Source of the DNA: CBDUXT01 sp965371245
Lineage (GTDB): Bacteria > Planctomycetota > Phycisphaerae > UBA1845
Reading direction: 5' to 3'
Length of the DNA: 64,000 bases
NCBI GenBank assembly: GCA_965371245.1
Contig: CBDUXT010000008.1
Coordinates: 1 to 64,000 of the forward strand
The translations under genes and the position numbers were made by a program. The stretch's first letter is position 1; every line of letters begins with the position of its first letter. Below the pieces are notes generated by a model. That model was not told the origin of the DNA and did no database searches. It saw only the letters and a program-made list of their open reading frames with translations. Positions 32,288 to 41,477 of the stretch are shown in pieces.

Positions 32288-34033
32288 ATGCGAATTGAGA
32301 TTTATCGTTGTCTGACGCCGATCCGTGTGGCCGCGTGCCTGGGCGCATCGTTGGTTCTGCTGGCCGGGTGCCCGGGGACGACCCCGAACGGCAACTCAAA
32401 CGTCAACGGTAACACCAACGGCAATACGAATAACAATTCCGACCCGCCGCCCGGGCAGGGTGATGCGGACGGCGACGGCGTGTTGGATGCGTCGGACAAC
32501 TGTGTCAACGTCAGCAACCTGGCGCAAGATGACACGGACCTTGATGGCGCCGGCGATGCTTGCGACGCCTGCCCGAACGACGCCGAGAATGATGCTGACG
32601 CCGACGGTGTCTGCGGCGACATCGACAACTGCCCGGGGTTGTCGAACCCGGACCAAGTCGACACGGATTCGGACGGCATTGGCGATGACTGCGAAGGCGA
32701 CCAGGACAGCGATGGCACGCCGGACGACGATGACAATTGCCTGACCGTTTCCAACAGCGACCAACTTGATGCCGACGAAGACGGCGAGGGCGATGCGTGT
32801 GACGCCTGCCCGAACGACGCCGACAATGATGCCGACGCCGACGGAGTGTGCGGCGACGTTGACGCCTGCCCGGACACGCCGCGCGGCGATCCGGTCGGCG
32901 AAGACGGATGTCCGCCCGGCTCTAATCCACCGCCGCCTCCGCCGCCGCCCGGCTGCGGCAATGGAATCATGGAAACCGGCGAGGCCTGTGACGACGCCGG
33001 GGCGTCCGCCACCTGTAACGCCAACTGCACCGTGTCCGTGTGCGGCGACAACAACCCGAACGCGGCGGCCGGCGAGGAATGTGACGACGGCAACACGAAC
33101 CAGGGCGACGGGTGCGACGCCAACTGTCTGATCGAAACCGCGCCAACCAACGACAACTGTTCCGCGCCCCTCACCGTAACGGACGGCGAGACCGCGTTCG
33201 TCAACATCGCCGCGACGACCGACGGTCCGGAAGTGCCGAACACCTGTGGCGCGTATGGTGAGACCCAGATCAGCTCGGACGTGTGGTTCGTCTACACGGC
33301 CACCTGCGACGGCGAGCTGCTCGTCAGCCTTTGCGGCAGCTCCTATGACACGAAGCTGGCCGTCTACGGGGGAAGCGCCTGCCCGACGCTGCTGCCCGAG
33401 GCGTGCAGTGACGACGATTGCGGCGTGGGCGCGCTCGACTCGCGCGTGACCGTGCCGGTGGTGACCGGGGAAGAGTATTTGATTCGGGCGGGTGGATTCG
33501 GCGGGGACCAGGGTAACGGCACCTTGACGGTCCGGTGCGGCGTGGACACGTGTGCCCCGGACGCCGGAGCGTGCTTCGAAGAACACGGCTCGGCGGGATG
33601 CGAGGACGCGGACTGCTGTGCGACCACGTGCGACGCCGATGCGTTTTGTTGTGACGTCGAATGGGACGACTTCTGTGCCGGCGAGGCGCAGGGGCTTTGT
33701 ACCGGTAGCTTCGAGGCCTGTGCCGCGGGCGGTGGTGGATGTTCGGAGGGGAATGGCACCGGCGGTTGCGATGACATCGACTGTTGCAACACGGTGTGTC
33801 TGATCGACCCGTTCTGTTGCGTGGACACGTGGGACATGATCTGCGCGGACGAGGCCGCCGCCCTATGCGGGCTCACGTGCGGCGCGGGTCAAGGGAGTTG
33901 CTTCCTGTCTAACGGATCGAGCGGATGCGAAAACCAGAGCTGCTGCCTGACGATCTGTGCCGACGATCCGTTCTGCTGCCAGACGGACTGGGATCAGGGC
34001 TGCGCGGATAGTGCGGCCCTCATGTGTCGTTGA
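32288..34033 (+). CDS. lipoprotein with thrombospondin type 3 repeats and Cys-rich C-terminal repeats
   Basis: 581 aa. Lipobox LLAGC after the signal (ATG 32288, GAGGAGCAAAAC upstream), then an Asn/Gly-rich linker and calcium-binding TSP3 repeats (DADGDGVLDASDNC and similar, residues about 55-210). A proline tract follows, then two DUF4215-like units (CGNGIMETGEACDD, EECDDGNTNQGDGCDANC) and a beta-sandwich (NDNCSAPLTVTDGETAF to GTLTVRC). Three 45-residue Cys-rich repeats of the pattern GC-x4-CC-x2-C-x4-FCC-x3-WD-x2-C end the protein. It is exported and probably surface-located; the binding partner is unknown. Confidence 0.85.
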   Translation: MRIEIYRCLTPIRVAACLGASLVLLAGCPGTTPNGNSNVNGNTNGNTNNNSDPPPGQGDADGDGVLDASDNCVNVSNLAQDDTDLDGAGDACDACPNDAENDADADGVCGDIDNCPGLSNPDQVDTDSDGIGDDCEGDQDSDGTPDDDDNCLTVSNSDQLDADEDGEGDACDACPNDADNDADADGVCGDVDACPDTPRGDPVGEDGCPPGSNPPPPPPPPGCGNGIMETGEACDDAGASATCNANCTVSVCGDNNPNAAAGEECDDGNTNQGDGCDANCLIETAPTNDNCSAPLTVTDGETAFVNIAATTDGPEVPNTCGAYGETQISSDVWFVYTATCDGELLVSLCGSSYDTKLAVYGGSACPTLLPEACSDDDCGVGALDSRVTVPVVTGEEYLIRAGGFGGDQGNGTLTVRCGVDTCAPDAGACFEEHGSAGCEDADCCATTCDADAFCCDVEWDDFCAGEAQGLCTGSFEACAAGGGGCSEGNGTGGCDDIDCCNTVCLIDPFCCVDTWDMICADEAAALCGLTCGAGQGSCFLSNGSSGCENQSCCLTICADDPFCCQTDWDQGCADSAALMCR

Positions 34034-34248
34034 CGCGCGGGCGTCGGCCCTCAGATTCAGTGGCCGAGGCATCGCCGACACGCCCCGGCCAACAGCCGGG
34101 TGCGCTCCCGAAGGCGCCCGACCCCCGATAACCTCAGGCCGCGTGCGGTTGCCTCGGCGACATACATCGGCGATAATTCAGGTTCGCGAATCTGTTGAGA
34201 TTTGCAACAACTAACGGCTCTCGATTGACCTCGACCGGAGAACGCGGA

Positions 34249-36762
34249 ATGCACTTCCGACCCTTCGCCAGGCACGCACGGTGGACCCCTCTCGCCTTGG
34301 CGCCCATGCTCATGCTGTTGGCCTCAGGTTGCCCGATGGTAACCGTCCCGGACCCAGCCGGCAACGGCAATGTCAACGACAACGGCAATGGCCCCGGTCA
34401 GCCCGTGCCGCCGGCCGAGCTTCAGATCACGATCGAGGGACAGGGCACCGTCGAGCAGATCGCCGTGGGCAATCTGATCCAACTGACCGCAATCCCCGCC
34501 GCTGACTGGCAATTCGATCGTTGGCTTGGGACCACGACCGCGCGAGCGAACCCGCTAACCGTTCTTCCGACAGACGCCACATCGATCAATGCACGATTCG
34601 TGATCCTGGATGAAGACTCGGACGGCGTTCCGGACAACGAGGACGCCTGTCCGGGGTTTGACGACTCGCTGGACACGGACGGTGACGGCGTGGCCAACGG
34701 GTGCGACAACTGCCCGATCAACGCCAACCCGACCCAGGCCGACGGGGACGGCGACGGCGTGGCGGATGCCTGCGACAACTGCCCCGCGGCAGCGAACACC
34801 GACCAGGCCGACGACGATGACGACGGGCTCGGCGATGCGTGCGACGACTGCCTTGGTGACGCCGGTAACGACCCCGATGGGGACGGCGTCTGTGCGGCGG
34901 TCGACAACTGTGACGAGGTCCCCAACGCGAATCAAAACGACGCCGACGACGACGGCGCGGGGGATGCGTGTGACACGCTGTGCCCGGACGATCCGTCCAA
35001 CGACGCGGACGACGATGGAATCTGCGGCGGCATGGACAACTGTCCGGACACGGCCAACCCGCTTCAGGAAAACGCCGACGGCGACGGCTCGGGCGACGCG
35101 TGCGAGGAGTGTGACGACGATCCGGACAAGACCGCGCCGGGCGTCTGCGGCTGCGGCATCGCGGAGGGCACGTGCTGCTTCTCGGCGGCCGACTGTAACG
35201 ACTCCGATGCCTGTACGGAGGATTCCTGCGTGAGCAAGATCTGTCAGCACGATGACATCAGCAGTACGTGCGATGACGACGATCTCTGTACGACGGACAG
35301 TTGTGACTCTTCCACCGGCTGCGTCTTCAATACCACCGTTCTATGCGATTCGAGCCAGTTCTGCGAACCAACAACGGGGGTGTGCGAAGACATACCCTGT
35401 ACCATCGACGCGGAGTGTACCGACGGACTGTTCTGCAACGGGCTTGAAACCTGTGACACGGCCAGTGGAATCTGCCAGGAAGGCACGGCTCCCTGCATCG
35501 ATGACCTCCTGTTCTGCAACGGCCTAGAGTCGTGCGACGAAGCTGGCGACTCATGCCTAACCACGGGATTTCCTTGTGACGATGAGGTCTTTTGCACGGA
35601 TGACGCATGCACGGAAGGAGCCCAACCCAACATCGGCACATGCACAAACCCGGAAAACGACGCCAACTGCGACGACGGGCTGTTCTGCAACGGCGCGGAA
35701 ACGTGTGACGCTGTCGCGGACTGTCAGGGGGGCACGGATCCGTGCGACGACGGTGTCGAGTGTACGGTGGACACGTGCGGCGAAGAAACCGACAAGTGTC
35801 TGAGCGTCCCGGACGACACACGCTGCGGACTCGACACCCTGTTCTGCAACGGCCCGGAGACCTGTGACCCGAAAACGGGCTGTCCCCCGGAGGACGACTC
35901 GCCCTGCGTTGGCCTACAGACGTGCAACGAGACCGACGACGTGTGCGAGGGGTGCATTTTCGCCGACGATTGCGACGATGACGGGGTCGATGACCTGGAG
36001 GACAACTGTGTCGAAGTGCCTAATCCCTTACAAAAAGACAACGACTTGGACGGCGTGGGCAACGCCTGCGACAACTGCCCGAACGCATCGGCCGACCCCA
36101 GCCAGATCGACACCGATGAGGACGGCGTCGGCGATGTTTGCGACAACTGCATCAACGATCCCAACCCCAACCAGAACGATCGAGACCTGGACGGAACAGG
36201 TGACGCCTGCCCGTTCGAGGCGGCTACGACTTGGAGTTCAACGCAGCTACTAAACGCAATGACCATCGACGAGAGCGACCCATCGTTCAAGCAGCCGGAA
36301 CGATATGAAATAGCTATGGGCGGACAGCTTGAGCAAGCCTCAGTGACACTCGACATCGCCGGGCTTATTAGCCTGTGGGGCGGAACGATCACTGAAGGGG
36401 TAACAACGGTTCCTCTTGGAGAACGTACACAACTCTACACGGTCGATGACGCAGTTTTCGTGCCAGGTCTCAAGGGAGCCGGTTTTCTCACGATTACGAC
36501 GTTCGATATTCAATTGCAGGGAAGTCAGGTAACCTGGACCTTCGAGTATGAATATCGACTGGAGACGTTCCCGACGGAAGACACGACGAACCTTGTACAA
36601 TCTCTCATTATCAAGGGGCAACAGACCGGAACCCTCTCCGAAGATGGAACCCTTGTCGAGTGGGCAGCTCCGGTCGGAACTTGGGATCGCATCGGCATCC
36701 TAGGAGAAACACACGTACAACTTGGCGATGTCTTCACGCCTGGGACCTGGACGATTCAGTAA
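34249..36762 (+). CDS. lipoprotein with InlB-B-like, TSP3 and Cys-rich repeat domains
   Basis: 837 aa. Lipobox LASGC after a long signal (ATG 34249, CGGAGAACGCGGA upstream). An InlB B-repeat-like domain (ITIEGQGTVEQIAVG to SINARFVI) is followed by TSP3 repeats (residues about 125-300) and a block of Cys-rich repeats with CNGLETCD/CNGAETCD units (about 310-575). A second TSP3 set comes next, then a C-terminal domain of about 180 residues from TTWSSTQLLNAMTIDE onward with no recognised fold and lower GC than the rest. It shares architecture with the gene just upstream, indicating a family of secreted Ca2+-binding proteins. Confidence 0.85.
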   Translation: MHFRPFARHARWTPLALAPMLMLLASGCPMVTVPDPAGNGNVNDNGNGPGQPVPPAELQITIEGQGTVEQIAVGNLIQLTAIPAADWQFDRWLGTTTARANPLTVLPTDATSINARFVILDEDSDGVPDNEDACPGFDDSLDTDGDGVANGCDNCPINANPTQADGDGDGVADACDNCPAAANTDQADDDDDGLGDACDDCLGDAGNDPDGDGVCAAVDNCDEVPNANQNDADDDGAGDACDTLCPDDPSNDADDDGICGGMDNCPDTANPLQENADGDGSGDACEECDDDPDKTAPGVCGCGIAEGTCCFSAADCNDSDACTEDSCVSKICQHDDISSTCDDDDLCTTDSCDSSTGCVFNTTVLCDSSQFCEPTTGVCEDIPCTIDAECTDGLFCNGLETCDTASGICQEGTAPCIDDLLFCNGLESCDEAGDSCLTTGFPCDDEVFCTDDACTEGAQPNIGTCTNPENDANCDDGLFCNGAETCDAVADCQGGTDPCDDGVECTVDTCGEETDKCLSVPDDTRCGLDTLFCNGPETCDPKTGCPPEDDSPCVGLQTCNETDDVCEGCIFADDCDDDGVDDLEDNCVEVPNPLQKDNDLDGVGNACDNCPNASADPSQIDTDEDGVGDVCDNCINDPNPNQNDRDLDGTGDACPFEAATTWSSTQLLNAMTIDESDPSFKQPERYEIAMGGQLEQASVTLDIAGLISLWGGTITEGVTTVPLGERTQLYTVDDAVFVPGLKGAGFLTITTFDIQLQGSQVTWTFEYEYRLETFPTEDTTNLVQSLIIKGQQTGTLSEDGTLVEWAAPVGTWDRIGILGETHVQLGDVFTPGTWTIQ

Positions 36763-36817
36763 GCGAGAGAACTCTGCACTGACGACGAGTGTCGTTATTG
36801 TGGCACCAAAAAGAGAA

Positions 36818-36843
36818 GGTGCGTCCGGGACGCACCCTACGGG
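36818..36843. repeat. R7 short palindrome, copy 2
   Basis: Identical to 3475-3500. Located between the repeat lipoprotein and arsC genes. Confidence 0.75.
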
Positions 36844-36896
36844 TTCGTTCATCGATCCGAAGGCCGGTCGTCGGGGCCTAACGCTCGGTGGCGCGC

Positions 36897-37400
36897 ATGA
36901 CCATCGTCACGGAAGGCGAGTTGGAACCCAAACGAACCATCCTCTTTGTTTGCACCGGCAACTCCTGCCGCTCGCAGATGGCCGAGGCGCTGCTGCGCCA
37001 TGTCGGCGGCGACGGGTTTCTCGCCGTCAGCGCGGGCTCCCACCCGGCCGGCTTTGTTCACGAGTTGGCGGTAGAAGCCATGAGGCGGCTCGGCGTTCCC
37101 ATGATCGACCCGCGCTCGAAGAGCTGGGACGAGTTTGCCGACGCACCGCTCGATGTGGTCATCACCGTCTGCGACAACGCCGCCGGCGAGACCTGTCCGG
37201 CGTGGACGGGTGGCCCGCTTACCGCGCACTGGCCACTGACCGACCCATCCTTCCACAACGGCACCGAAGAGGAGCGCATTGAGTTCGCCGTTCGCGTAGC
37301 CACCCGGCTGCAAACCAAGATTGAGGGGCTGATCGGTCTTGACTGGTCGGCGGCGTCGGAAGAGATCGCCGAGCGTCTCAGAGTCCTCGGCGACCTCTGA
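36897..37400 (+). CDS. arsC: arsenate reductase-like low-molecular-weight phosphatase
   Basis: 167-aa protein of the LMW protein tyrosine phosphatase/thioredoxin-coupled ArsC fold. The P-loop is VCTGNSCRSQMAEA (Cys19-x5-Arg25). The two extra cysteines needed for the ArsC redox cascade are present in VITVCDNAAGETCP (Cys92, Cys100), which supports ArsC over a protein phosphatase. The C-terminus is a long helix typical of ArsC. No arsR or arsenite pump is nearby. A GTG at 36888 is an alternative start. Confidence 0.85.
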   Translation: MTIVTEGELEPKRTILFVCTGNSCRSQMAEALLRHVGGDGFLAVSAGSHPAGFVHELAVEAMRRLGVPMIDPRSKSWDEFADAPLDVVITVCDNAAGETCPAWTGGPLTAHWPLTDPSFHNGTEEERIEFAVRVATRLQTKIEGLIGLDWSAASEEIAERLRVLGDL

Positions 37401-37440
37401 CGCAAGTGTACGGTGAACCTTGCATCGGCGGGTTTTGCCC

Positions 37441-37527
37441 GGTGGGTGACCAACCTCTTCAGAGGTGGGGGGACTCGAATGGTCTCCGGATTCGCGTCCC
37501 CCACGGCTAAAGCCATGGGCCACCCAA
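37441..37527 (-). repeat. R3 repeat, copy 3 (inverted)
   Basis: Reverse complement of the 16558-16638 copy, including CCTCTTCAGAGGTGGGGG and ACGGCTAAAGCCATGGGCCA. It lies in the 370-bp gap 37401-37770 before tadA, where no other feature is supported. Confidence 0.8.
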
Positions 37528-37770
37528 CCCGCAGGCTTACGCGTGACGATGCACCAGGTTCCGCACCCGCCGGTAACCTGTTGCCGTCTCCAGTAAGATG
37601 TTGCTACGTTTTCAGGCGGCGCGGTTCCGCCAAGACTGTCTTCCGGCCGCGACGCCGTCTTTCCGAGCCGCGACCGTGAGTGAGCGGTAGGCTGGAAACG
37701 GCACTGGACTGCCAAACCAGCGGCCTCGATCGGAGTGATTGCTTTGCCCGGTTCGTTCGATGAACAACAC

Positions 37771-38259
37771 ATGCCCCGAGACGACAACCATCACGTGGGT
37801 GATGACCAACGGTTCATGCGGGTTGCCCTCGGCGAGGCGCACGCGGCGTGGGAGGCTGACGAGGTTCCCGTGGGGGCGGTGGTGGTGCGTCAAGGGCGCG
37901 TCATCGGCCGCGGGCACAACCAACGCGAAACGCTCAACGACCCGACGGCCCACGCCGAGATGATCGCCCTGACGGCGGCGGCGGCGGCCGTGGGAAACTG
38001 GCGCCTGGACGACTGCACCCTGTACGTCACGCTGGAGCCATGCCCCATGTGCGCCGGGGCCATCGTCCTGGGTCGGGTCCGGCGCCTGGTCTTCGGCGCA
38101 ACGGACCCCAAGGCCGGTGCCTGCGCGTCACTCTATTCCATCCCCGCCGACCCGCGCCTCAACCATCAGGTCGAGATGGTCGGTTCGGTCCTAGCCAGCG
38201 AGTGCGGGATGCTGCTAAGCGAGTTCTTCGCCCGGCAACGCGCGCAAGGAAAGAAGTAG
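37771..38259 (+). CDS. tadA: tRNA-specific adenosine deaminase
   Basis: Converts A34 to inosine in the tRNA-Arg anticodon. 162 aa from ATG 37771. Zinc/catalytic motif HAE (His61, Glu63 in NDPTAHAEMIAL) and PCPMC (Cys91, Cys94 in TLEPCPMCAGAIV). VRRLVFGATDPKAGAC is a hallmark of TadA as opposed to cytidine or guanine deaminases. An in-frame ATG at 37735 is possible but adds residues without homology. Confidence 0.93.
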   Translation: MPRDDNHHVGDDQRFMRVALGEAHAAWEADEVPVGAVVVRQGRVIGRGHNQRETLNDPTAHAEMIALTAAAAAVGNWRLDDCTLYVTLEPCPMCAGAIVLGRVRRLVFGATDPKAGACASLYSIPADPRLNHQVEMVGSVLASECGMLLSEFFARQRAQGKK

Positions 38260-38354
38260 CCCGGCGGCCTGACCGCGAAGAACTCCCTAGAGCATTTCCC
38301 GTTCGAATGCCGTTTCCGGAAAGGTAGCGCGACTTTTCGCGGCTCCGAACGTTG

Positions 38355-38437
38355 GGTGGCATGGCCCTGAGCATCGCGGCCAGTGCCGGGTGGACCGACG
38401 CATGCCCGCGCCTCCGGCTTGGGCATGCCACCCGACA
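38355..38437 (-). repeat. R6 repeat, copy 2 (inverted)
   Basis: Reverse complement matches 29332-29412 (GCATGCCCAAGCC(C/G)GAGGCGC and the CATGCCACC end). Confidence 0.78.
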
Positions 38438-38531
38438 AGAAGGTCGGTTCCTTATCCAGCCAACCGCTCCCTCACGGTCGCGGCTCGGAAAGACACGCTT
38501 GGCAGAAACGTGCCGGCGCCGCTTCGACGAG

Positions 38532-38562
38532 CGCCGCGCGGGCTTCAAGCCCGCGGCTCGGA
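38532..38562. repeat. R2 palindrome, copy
   Basis: GCCGCGCGGGCTTCAAGCCC followed by GCGGCTCGGAAC; the loop is TTCAA-like rather than TGAA. Inside the composite repeat. Confidence 0.8.
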
Positions 38563-38638
38563 ACGTCCGCCTTCGCAGAAACGTGCATCAATACAGAGCA
38601 ACGGGAAATGCTCTAGGAAAACCCATACCCAAACCATC

Positions 38639-40093
38639 CTATCCACCCAGAAGCGTCAGCACGTTCTGCGACTGCGCGTTGGCGATCGCCAAGACGCTGG
38701 TGCCGGCCTGAACGAGAATCTGCGACCGCGTCAGCTCCGAGGTCTCTTCGGCAAAGTCGGTGTCTCGGATGACCGACTCCGCGGAGGTCAGGTTCTCGGT
38801 CGTGATCTGCAACTGCCGGATATTGGGCTGAAGCGTGTTCCGCTCGAACGCGCCAAGCCGCCCGCGCAAGACGGCCACCTGCGTGATGACTTCCTCCACG
38901 ATCTTGGACGCCGCCTGGAAGTTCTTGGTCTTGAGCGAATTGATCTGTCCGGTCTTCAGCTCCGACAGGAACCCGACGATGCTGTTGCCAAGCTTGTTGG
39001 CCTGGATGCTCTTGACGCCGATGTTTTCCTGAAGGTTCGTGTTGACCTGCGGTCCAAGCTGGAACAGGGCACCGCCCTCCGTGATGGCGAAGCTTGTTGA
39101 CCCCAGGGTCGCTCCCGCCCCGCTTCCGAAGGTCGTGTCGAGGACGACCTCCAGCTTCAGTAGTGTCGAGCTGAAGTTCAGCTCCAGTCCGTCGGCGGTC
39201 GCGGCGATTCCGTTGACGGTCGCCGCCGCGTCCCGACCGTTCGTCCGGCTGCTGGTCACGCCGGCCCGATCGGTCGTGCTGAACACACCGGTCGTCCCGA
39301 TCTCGCGAACGCTGACGAACGCCTCACTTCCATAGTCCGCGCTTGTGAGCCGCATGCCGTTCACCCCAGCCGCTCCACTCGTAACGGCCGTGATACCCGT
39401 CGCGTCTTTCTGCTGGTTGATGGCGTTGACCATATCCACGGTCGTGGCACTCGCCGGGAACGTCAGCGTGATAATGCCGTCGTTGCCTCGAATGTCGATG
39501 GTTGCCCCGGTGGCACCGAGACCGGCTCCAGCGAACGCAAGCTGAGCCTGCTGCGCCGATTGCGACACGTTGATGGTCACGCCGACGAAGGCCTGGCTGC
39601 CGAAGTTGGCGGCCTGCACACTGACATCCGCCAGTTGCGTCGGAACGACGCCGCTGGTGACGTAGTCGAGCTCTCCATTAAGCAGCTTCCGCCCGGCAAA
39701 GGTGGTGGTGTTGGCGATGCGCGTGATGGAATCGATCGCGTTGTCGATCTGAAGCTGGTTGGCGGCGATCTCGTCGTCGGAGAAGGCGCCGCTGTTGGCC
39801 GCCTCGACGGTCAGCGCCTGAATATCCGTGAGCAGCGCCTGTACCTCGTTGAGCGCCCCCTCGGTGGTGGCGATGACGTTGATCGCGCGCAGCGAATTGT
39901 CGATGGCCTGTCCGACGACCGAGATTTCGGAGCGCAAGCGCTCGGACACGATCAGCCCGGCCGGGTTGTCGGCACCGCGGTTGATCTTCAGTCCACTGGA
40001 CAGCCGCTCGAGCGAGAGCCGAAGTGAGTTCTGCGCGGTTCCCAGATGTCGCTGAGCCACAAGAGACGGGACGTTACTATTGATCCGTGACAT
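38639..40093 (-). CDS. fliC: flagellin
   Basis: Filament subunit, 484 aa. Conserved D0/D1 N-terminus (NSLRLSLERLSSGLKINRGA, DNPAGLIVSERLRSE) and C-terminus (ANAQSQNVLTLLGG), with a variable middle containing a flagellin IN-type motif (about residues 180-220). ATG 40093 is preceded by GGGAGGA. It is last of the minus-strand flagellar block, 70 bp after csrA. The leader has closely spaced GGA motifs including the ribosome site, consistent with CsrA repression. Confidence 0.95.
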   Translation of the reverse strand: MSRINSNVPSLVAQRHLGTAQNSLRLSLERLSSGLKINRGADNPAGLIVSERLRSEISVVGQAIDNSLRAINVIATTEGALNEVQALLTDIQALTVEAANSGAFSDDEIAANQLQIDNAIDSITRIANTTTFAGRKLLNGELDYVTSGVVPTQLADVSVQAANFGSQAFVGVTINVSQSAQQAQLAFAGAGLGATGATIDIRGNDGIITLTFPASATTVDMVNAINQQKDATGITAVTSGAAGVNGMRLTSADYGSEAFVSVREIGTTGVFSTTDRAGVTSSRTNGRDAAATVNGIAATADGLELNFSSTLLKLEVVLDTTFGSGAGATLGSTSFAITEGGALFQLGPQVNTNLQENIGVKSIQANKLGNSIVGFLSELKTGQINSLKTKNFQAASKIVEEVITQVAVLRGRLGAFERNTLQPNIRQLQITTENLTSAESVIRDTDFAEETSELTRSQILVQAGTSVLAIANAQSQNVLTLLGG

Positions 40094-40099
40094 GAGCAA

Positions 40100-40114
40100 T
40101 CCTCCCTGATTTCC
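40100..40114 (-). promoter_or_regulatory. candidate CsrA-binding region over the flagellin ribosome site
   Basis: On the mRNA strand GAGGAAATCAGGGAGGATTG contains three GGA triplets, two of them in the Shine-Dalgarno sequence just before the fliC start. CsrA binds GGA motifs, and csrA and fliW are adjacent; the site is inferred from that. Confidence 0.5.
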
Positions 40115-40163
40115 TCGGCTGTCTTGGACGAACACCGAGACATGTCTTTGTCATTCAATCCAC

Positions 40164-40544
40164 TTACTGCGGCCGCCCCATCTGATCGGGACGTTTGGGA
40201 TCCACGAGTTTCTTGGATTCAGCCGGCAACGCGCCGGGCTTCGCATCTTCCGTGTCGCGTGGTTTCTTTCCCGTCTCTCTTCCCACGCCGTCACGTGTCT
40301 GCTTTTCCGGCTTGGTCTTGCTCGCTTCGCGCAACACGGCATCGGACACGTCTCGCGGGTTGAGTTGGGCAGCCTGTTGATTCTCGCGCTTGATCGCGTC
40401 GTAGACTTCCTTGCGATGAACCTGAATATGACGCGGCGCGTTGATACCGATGCGCACCTTGTCACCTCGAATGTCGACGATGGTGATCTCCACATCATCA
40501 CCGATCATGATCGTTTCATCCCGTTGTCGGGATAGCACCAACAT
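40164..40544 (-). CDS. csrA: carbon storage regulator with long C-terminal tail
   Basis: RNA-binding translational regulator. The first about 50 residues are a full CsrA core (MLVLSRQRDETIMIGDDVEI, IGINAPRHIQVHRKEVY). At 126 aa it is about twice the normal length. The extra C-terminal part is polar and charged (KPEKQTRDGVGRETGKKPRD), likely disordered. ATG 40544 has AAGGAAGGAG upstream. It lies between fliW and flagellin, so the FliW-CsrA-flagellin switch described in Bacillus probably operates here. Confidence 0.94.
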   Translation of the reverse strand: MLVLSRQRDETIMIGDDVEITIVDIRGDKVRIGINAPRHIQVHRKEVYDAIKRENQQAAQLNPRDVSDAVLREASKTKPEKQTRDGVGRETGKKPRDTEDAKPGALPAESKKLVDPKRPDQMGRPQ

Positions 40545-40773
40545 AGTCGGCTCCTTCCTTGTAATGCCGATACGTTGTGATCCGACGCCATGACGGACAG
40601 GCGGCACTCGTACCGCACGGCGGACCCGGGCGTCCAGCGATGTTCGCCCGACCGCAATCGTGCGGGGTGGTCCGACACGGCGTCCCAAACGCGGACATGG
40701 CGTACAAGCCGCCATCCGCGCCTCCACTGATTATAGCCCCCCGCCGGTGCGTGGGACCACCCTCAGTGCCTGG

Positions 40774-41223
40774 CTACGCCGTTTTTCCAAGCGCCGCCGG
40801 CTTCGGTGTCCGCATCAACGGGTGCCTGGTCGAGTATCGCTTGTCGCTGAGCACCAGTTGTCTTGCCTTACGGGTGTTTACATTCACCACGAGCGGCCCC
40901 TGAAAGTTGCCGGTCAGCAAGTCGCCCACCTTGTTCACGATGGTGAAGACCTGGGCCGTCTTGGCGTCGTCGATCCCGATGCACGCAAGATCCTCAAGCT
41001 TCACCGGCACTTCGTAGTCGGCAACGAACAGCCGTGGATCCGTCACCACGAACGCCAGATCTTCCACCTCGACAGACTGGAGCCAGTAGAAACCGCTGCC
41101 CTCGCCTGTCTGAATCAGGGCAAACTGCTTTTGCTGCGGAAATCCGAGGATACCGTCCTCGAACGTCAGCAGACGATCCGGGTCCACTTCCAGTTGTCCG
41201 AAACGCGACGTGCGAATAAGCAT
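40774..41223 (-). CDS. fliW: flagellar assembly factor FliW
   Basis: 149-aa FliW, which binds CsrA and flagellin and so couples flagellin secretion to its translation. Typical blocks are FEDGILGFPQQKQFAL, FYWLQSVEVEDLAFVVTDP and TGNFQGPLVVNVNTRKARQLV. It is upstream of csrA (229-bp gap) and downstream of flgL (254-bp gap). No sigma28-type promoter could be recognised in those gaps. Confidence 0.95.
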   Translation of the reverse strand: MLIRTSRFGQLEVDPDRLLTFEDGILGFPQQKQFALIQTGEGSGFYWLQSVEVEDLAFVVTDPRLFVADYEVPVKLEDLACIGIDDAKTAQVFTIVNKVGDLLTGNFQGPLVVNVNTRKARQLVLSDKRYSTRHPLMRTPKPAALGKTA

Positions 41224-41477
41224 CGCAAGTCTCCCTATTCCAATACCACACGGTCGGCCTTATCGAGCGCCGCGATCGACCTTCGATCACCTATCCATGC
41301 GCTCTTGCCAGCAGCACCTCTTGTGCCGCGTCCCGGCAACTCCCGCCCGGGCAACCGTTGGCGGTGCGACTCGCATCCTGCGCGTCGTCGCATCCGCCCC
41401 ACCGTTGTTTCGATCCTTCCTCTCCTCGAGGACGTCTGTTCCCGCGAACCAGGCGGCGAACGAATCGCCCGCGGGTC

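Larger units (their letters stand above)
38287..38616. repeat. composite repeat bounded by perfect 17-bp inverted repeats
   Basis: CTAGAGCATTTCCCGTT at 38287-38303 is exactly inverted at 38600-38616, enclosing about 296 bp that hold an R6 copy and an R2 copy. This fills nearly all of the tadA-fliC gap (38260-38638). Confidence 0.7.

Noticed and set aside
32302..33586. Long Ser/Pro-rich and Val/Ala-rich minus-strand frames
   Set aside because: Mirror images of the TSP3 Asp/Gly codons in the lipoprotein gene, not independent genes.
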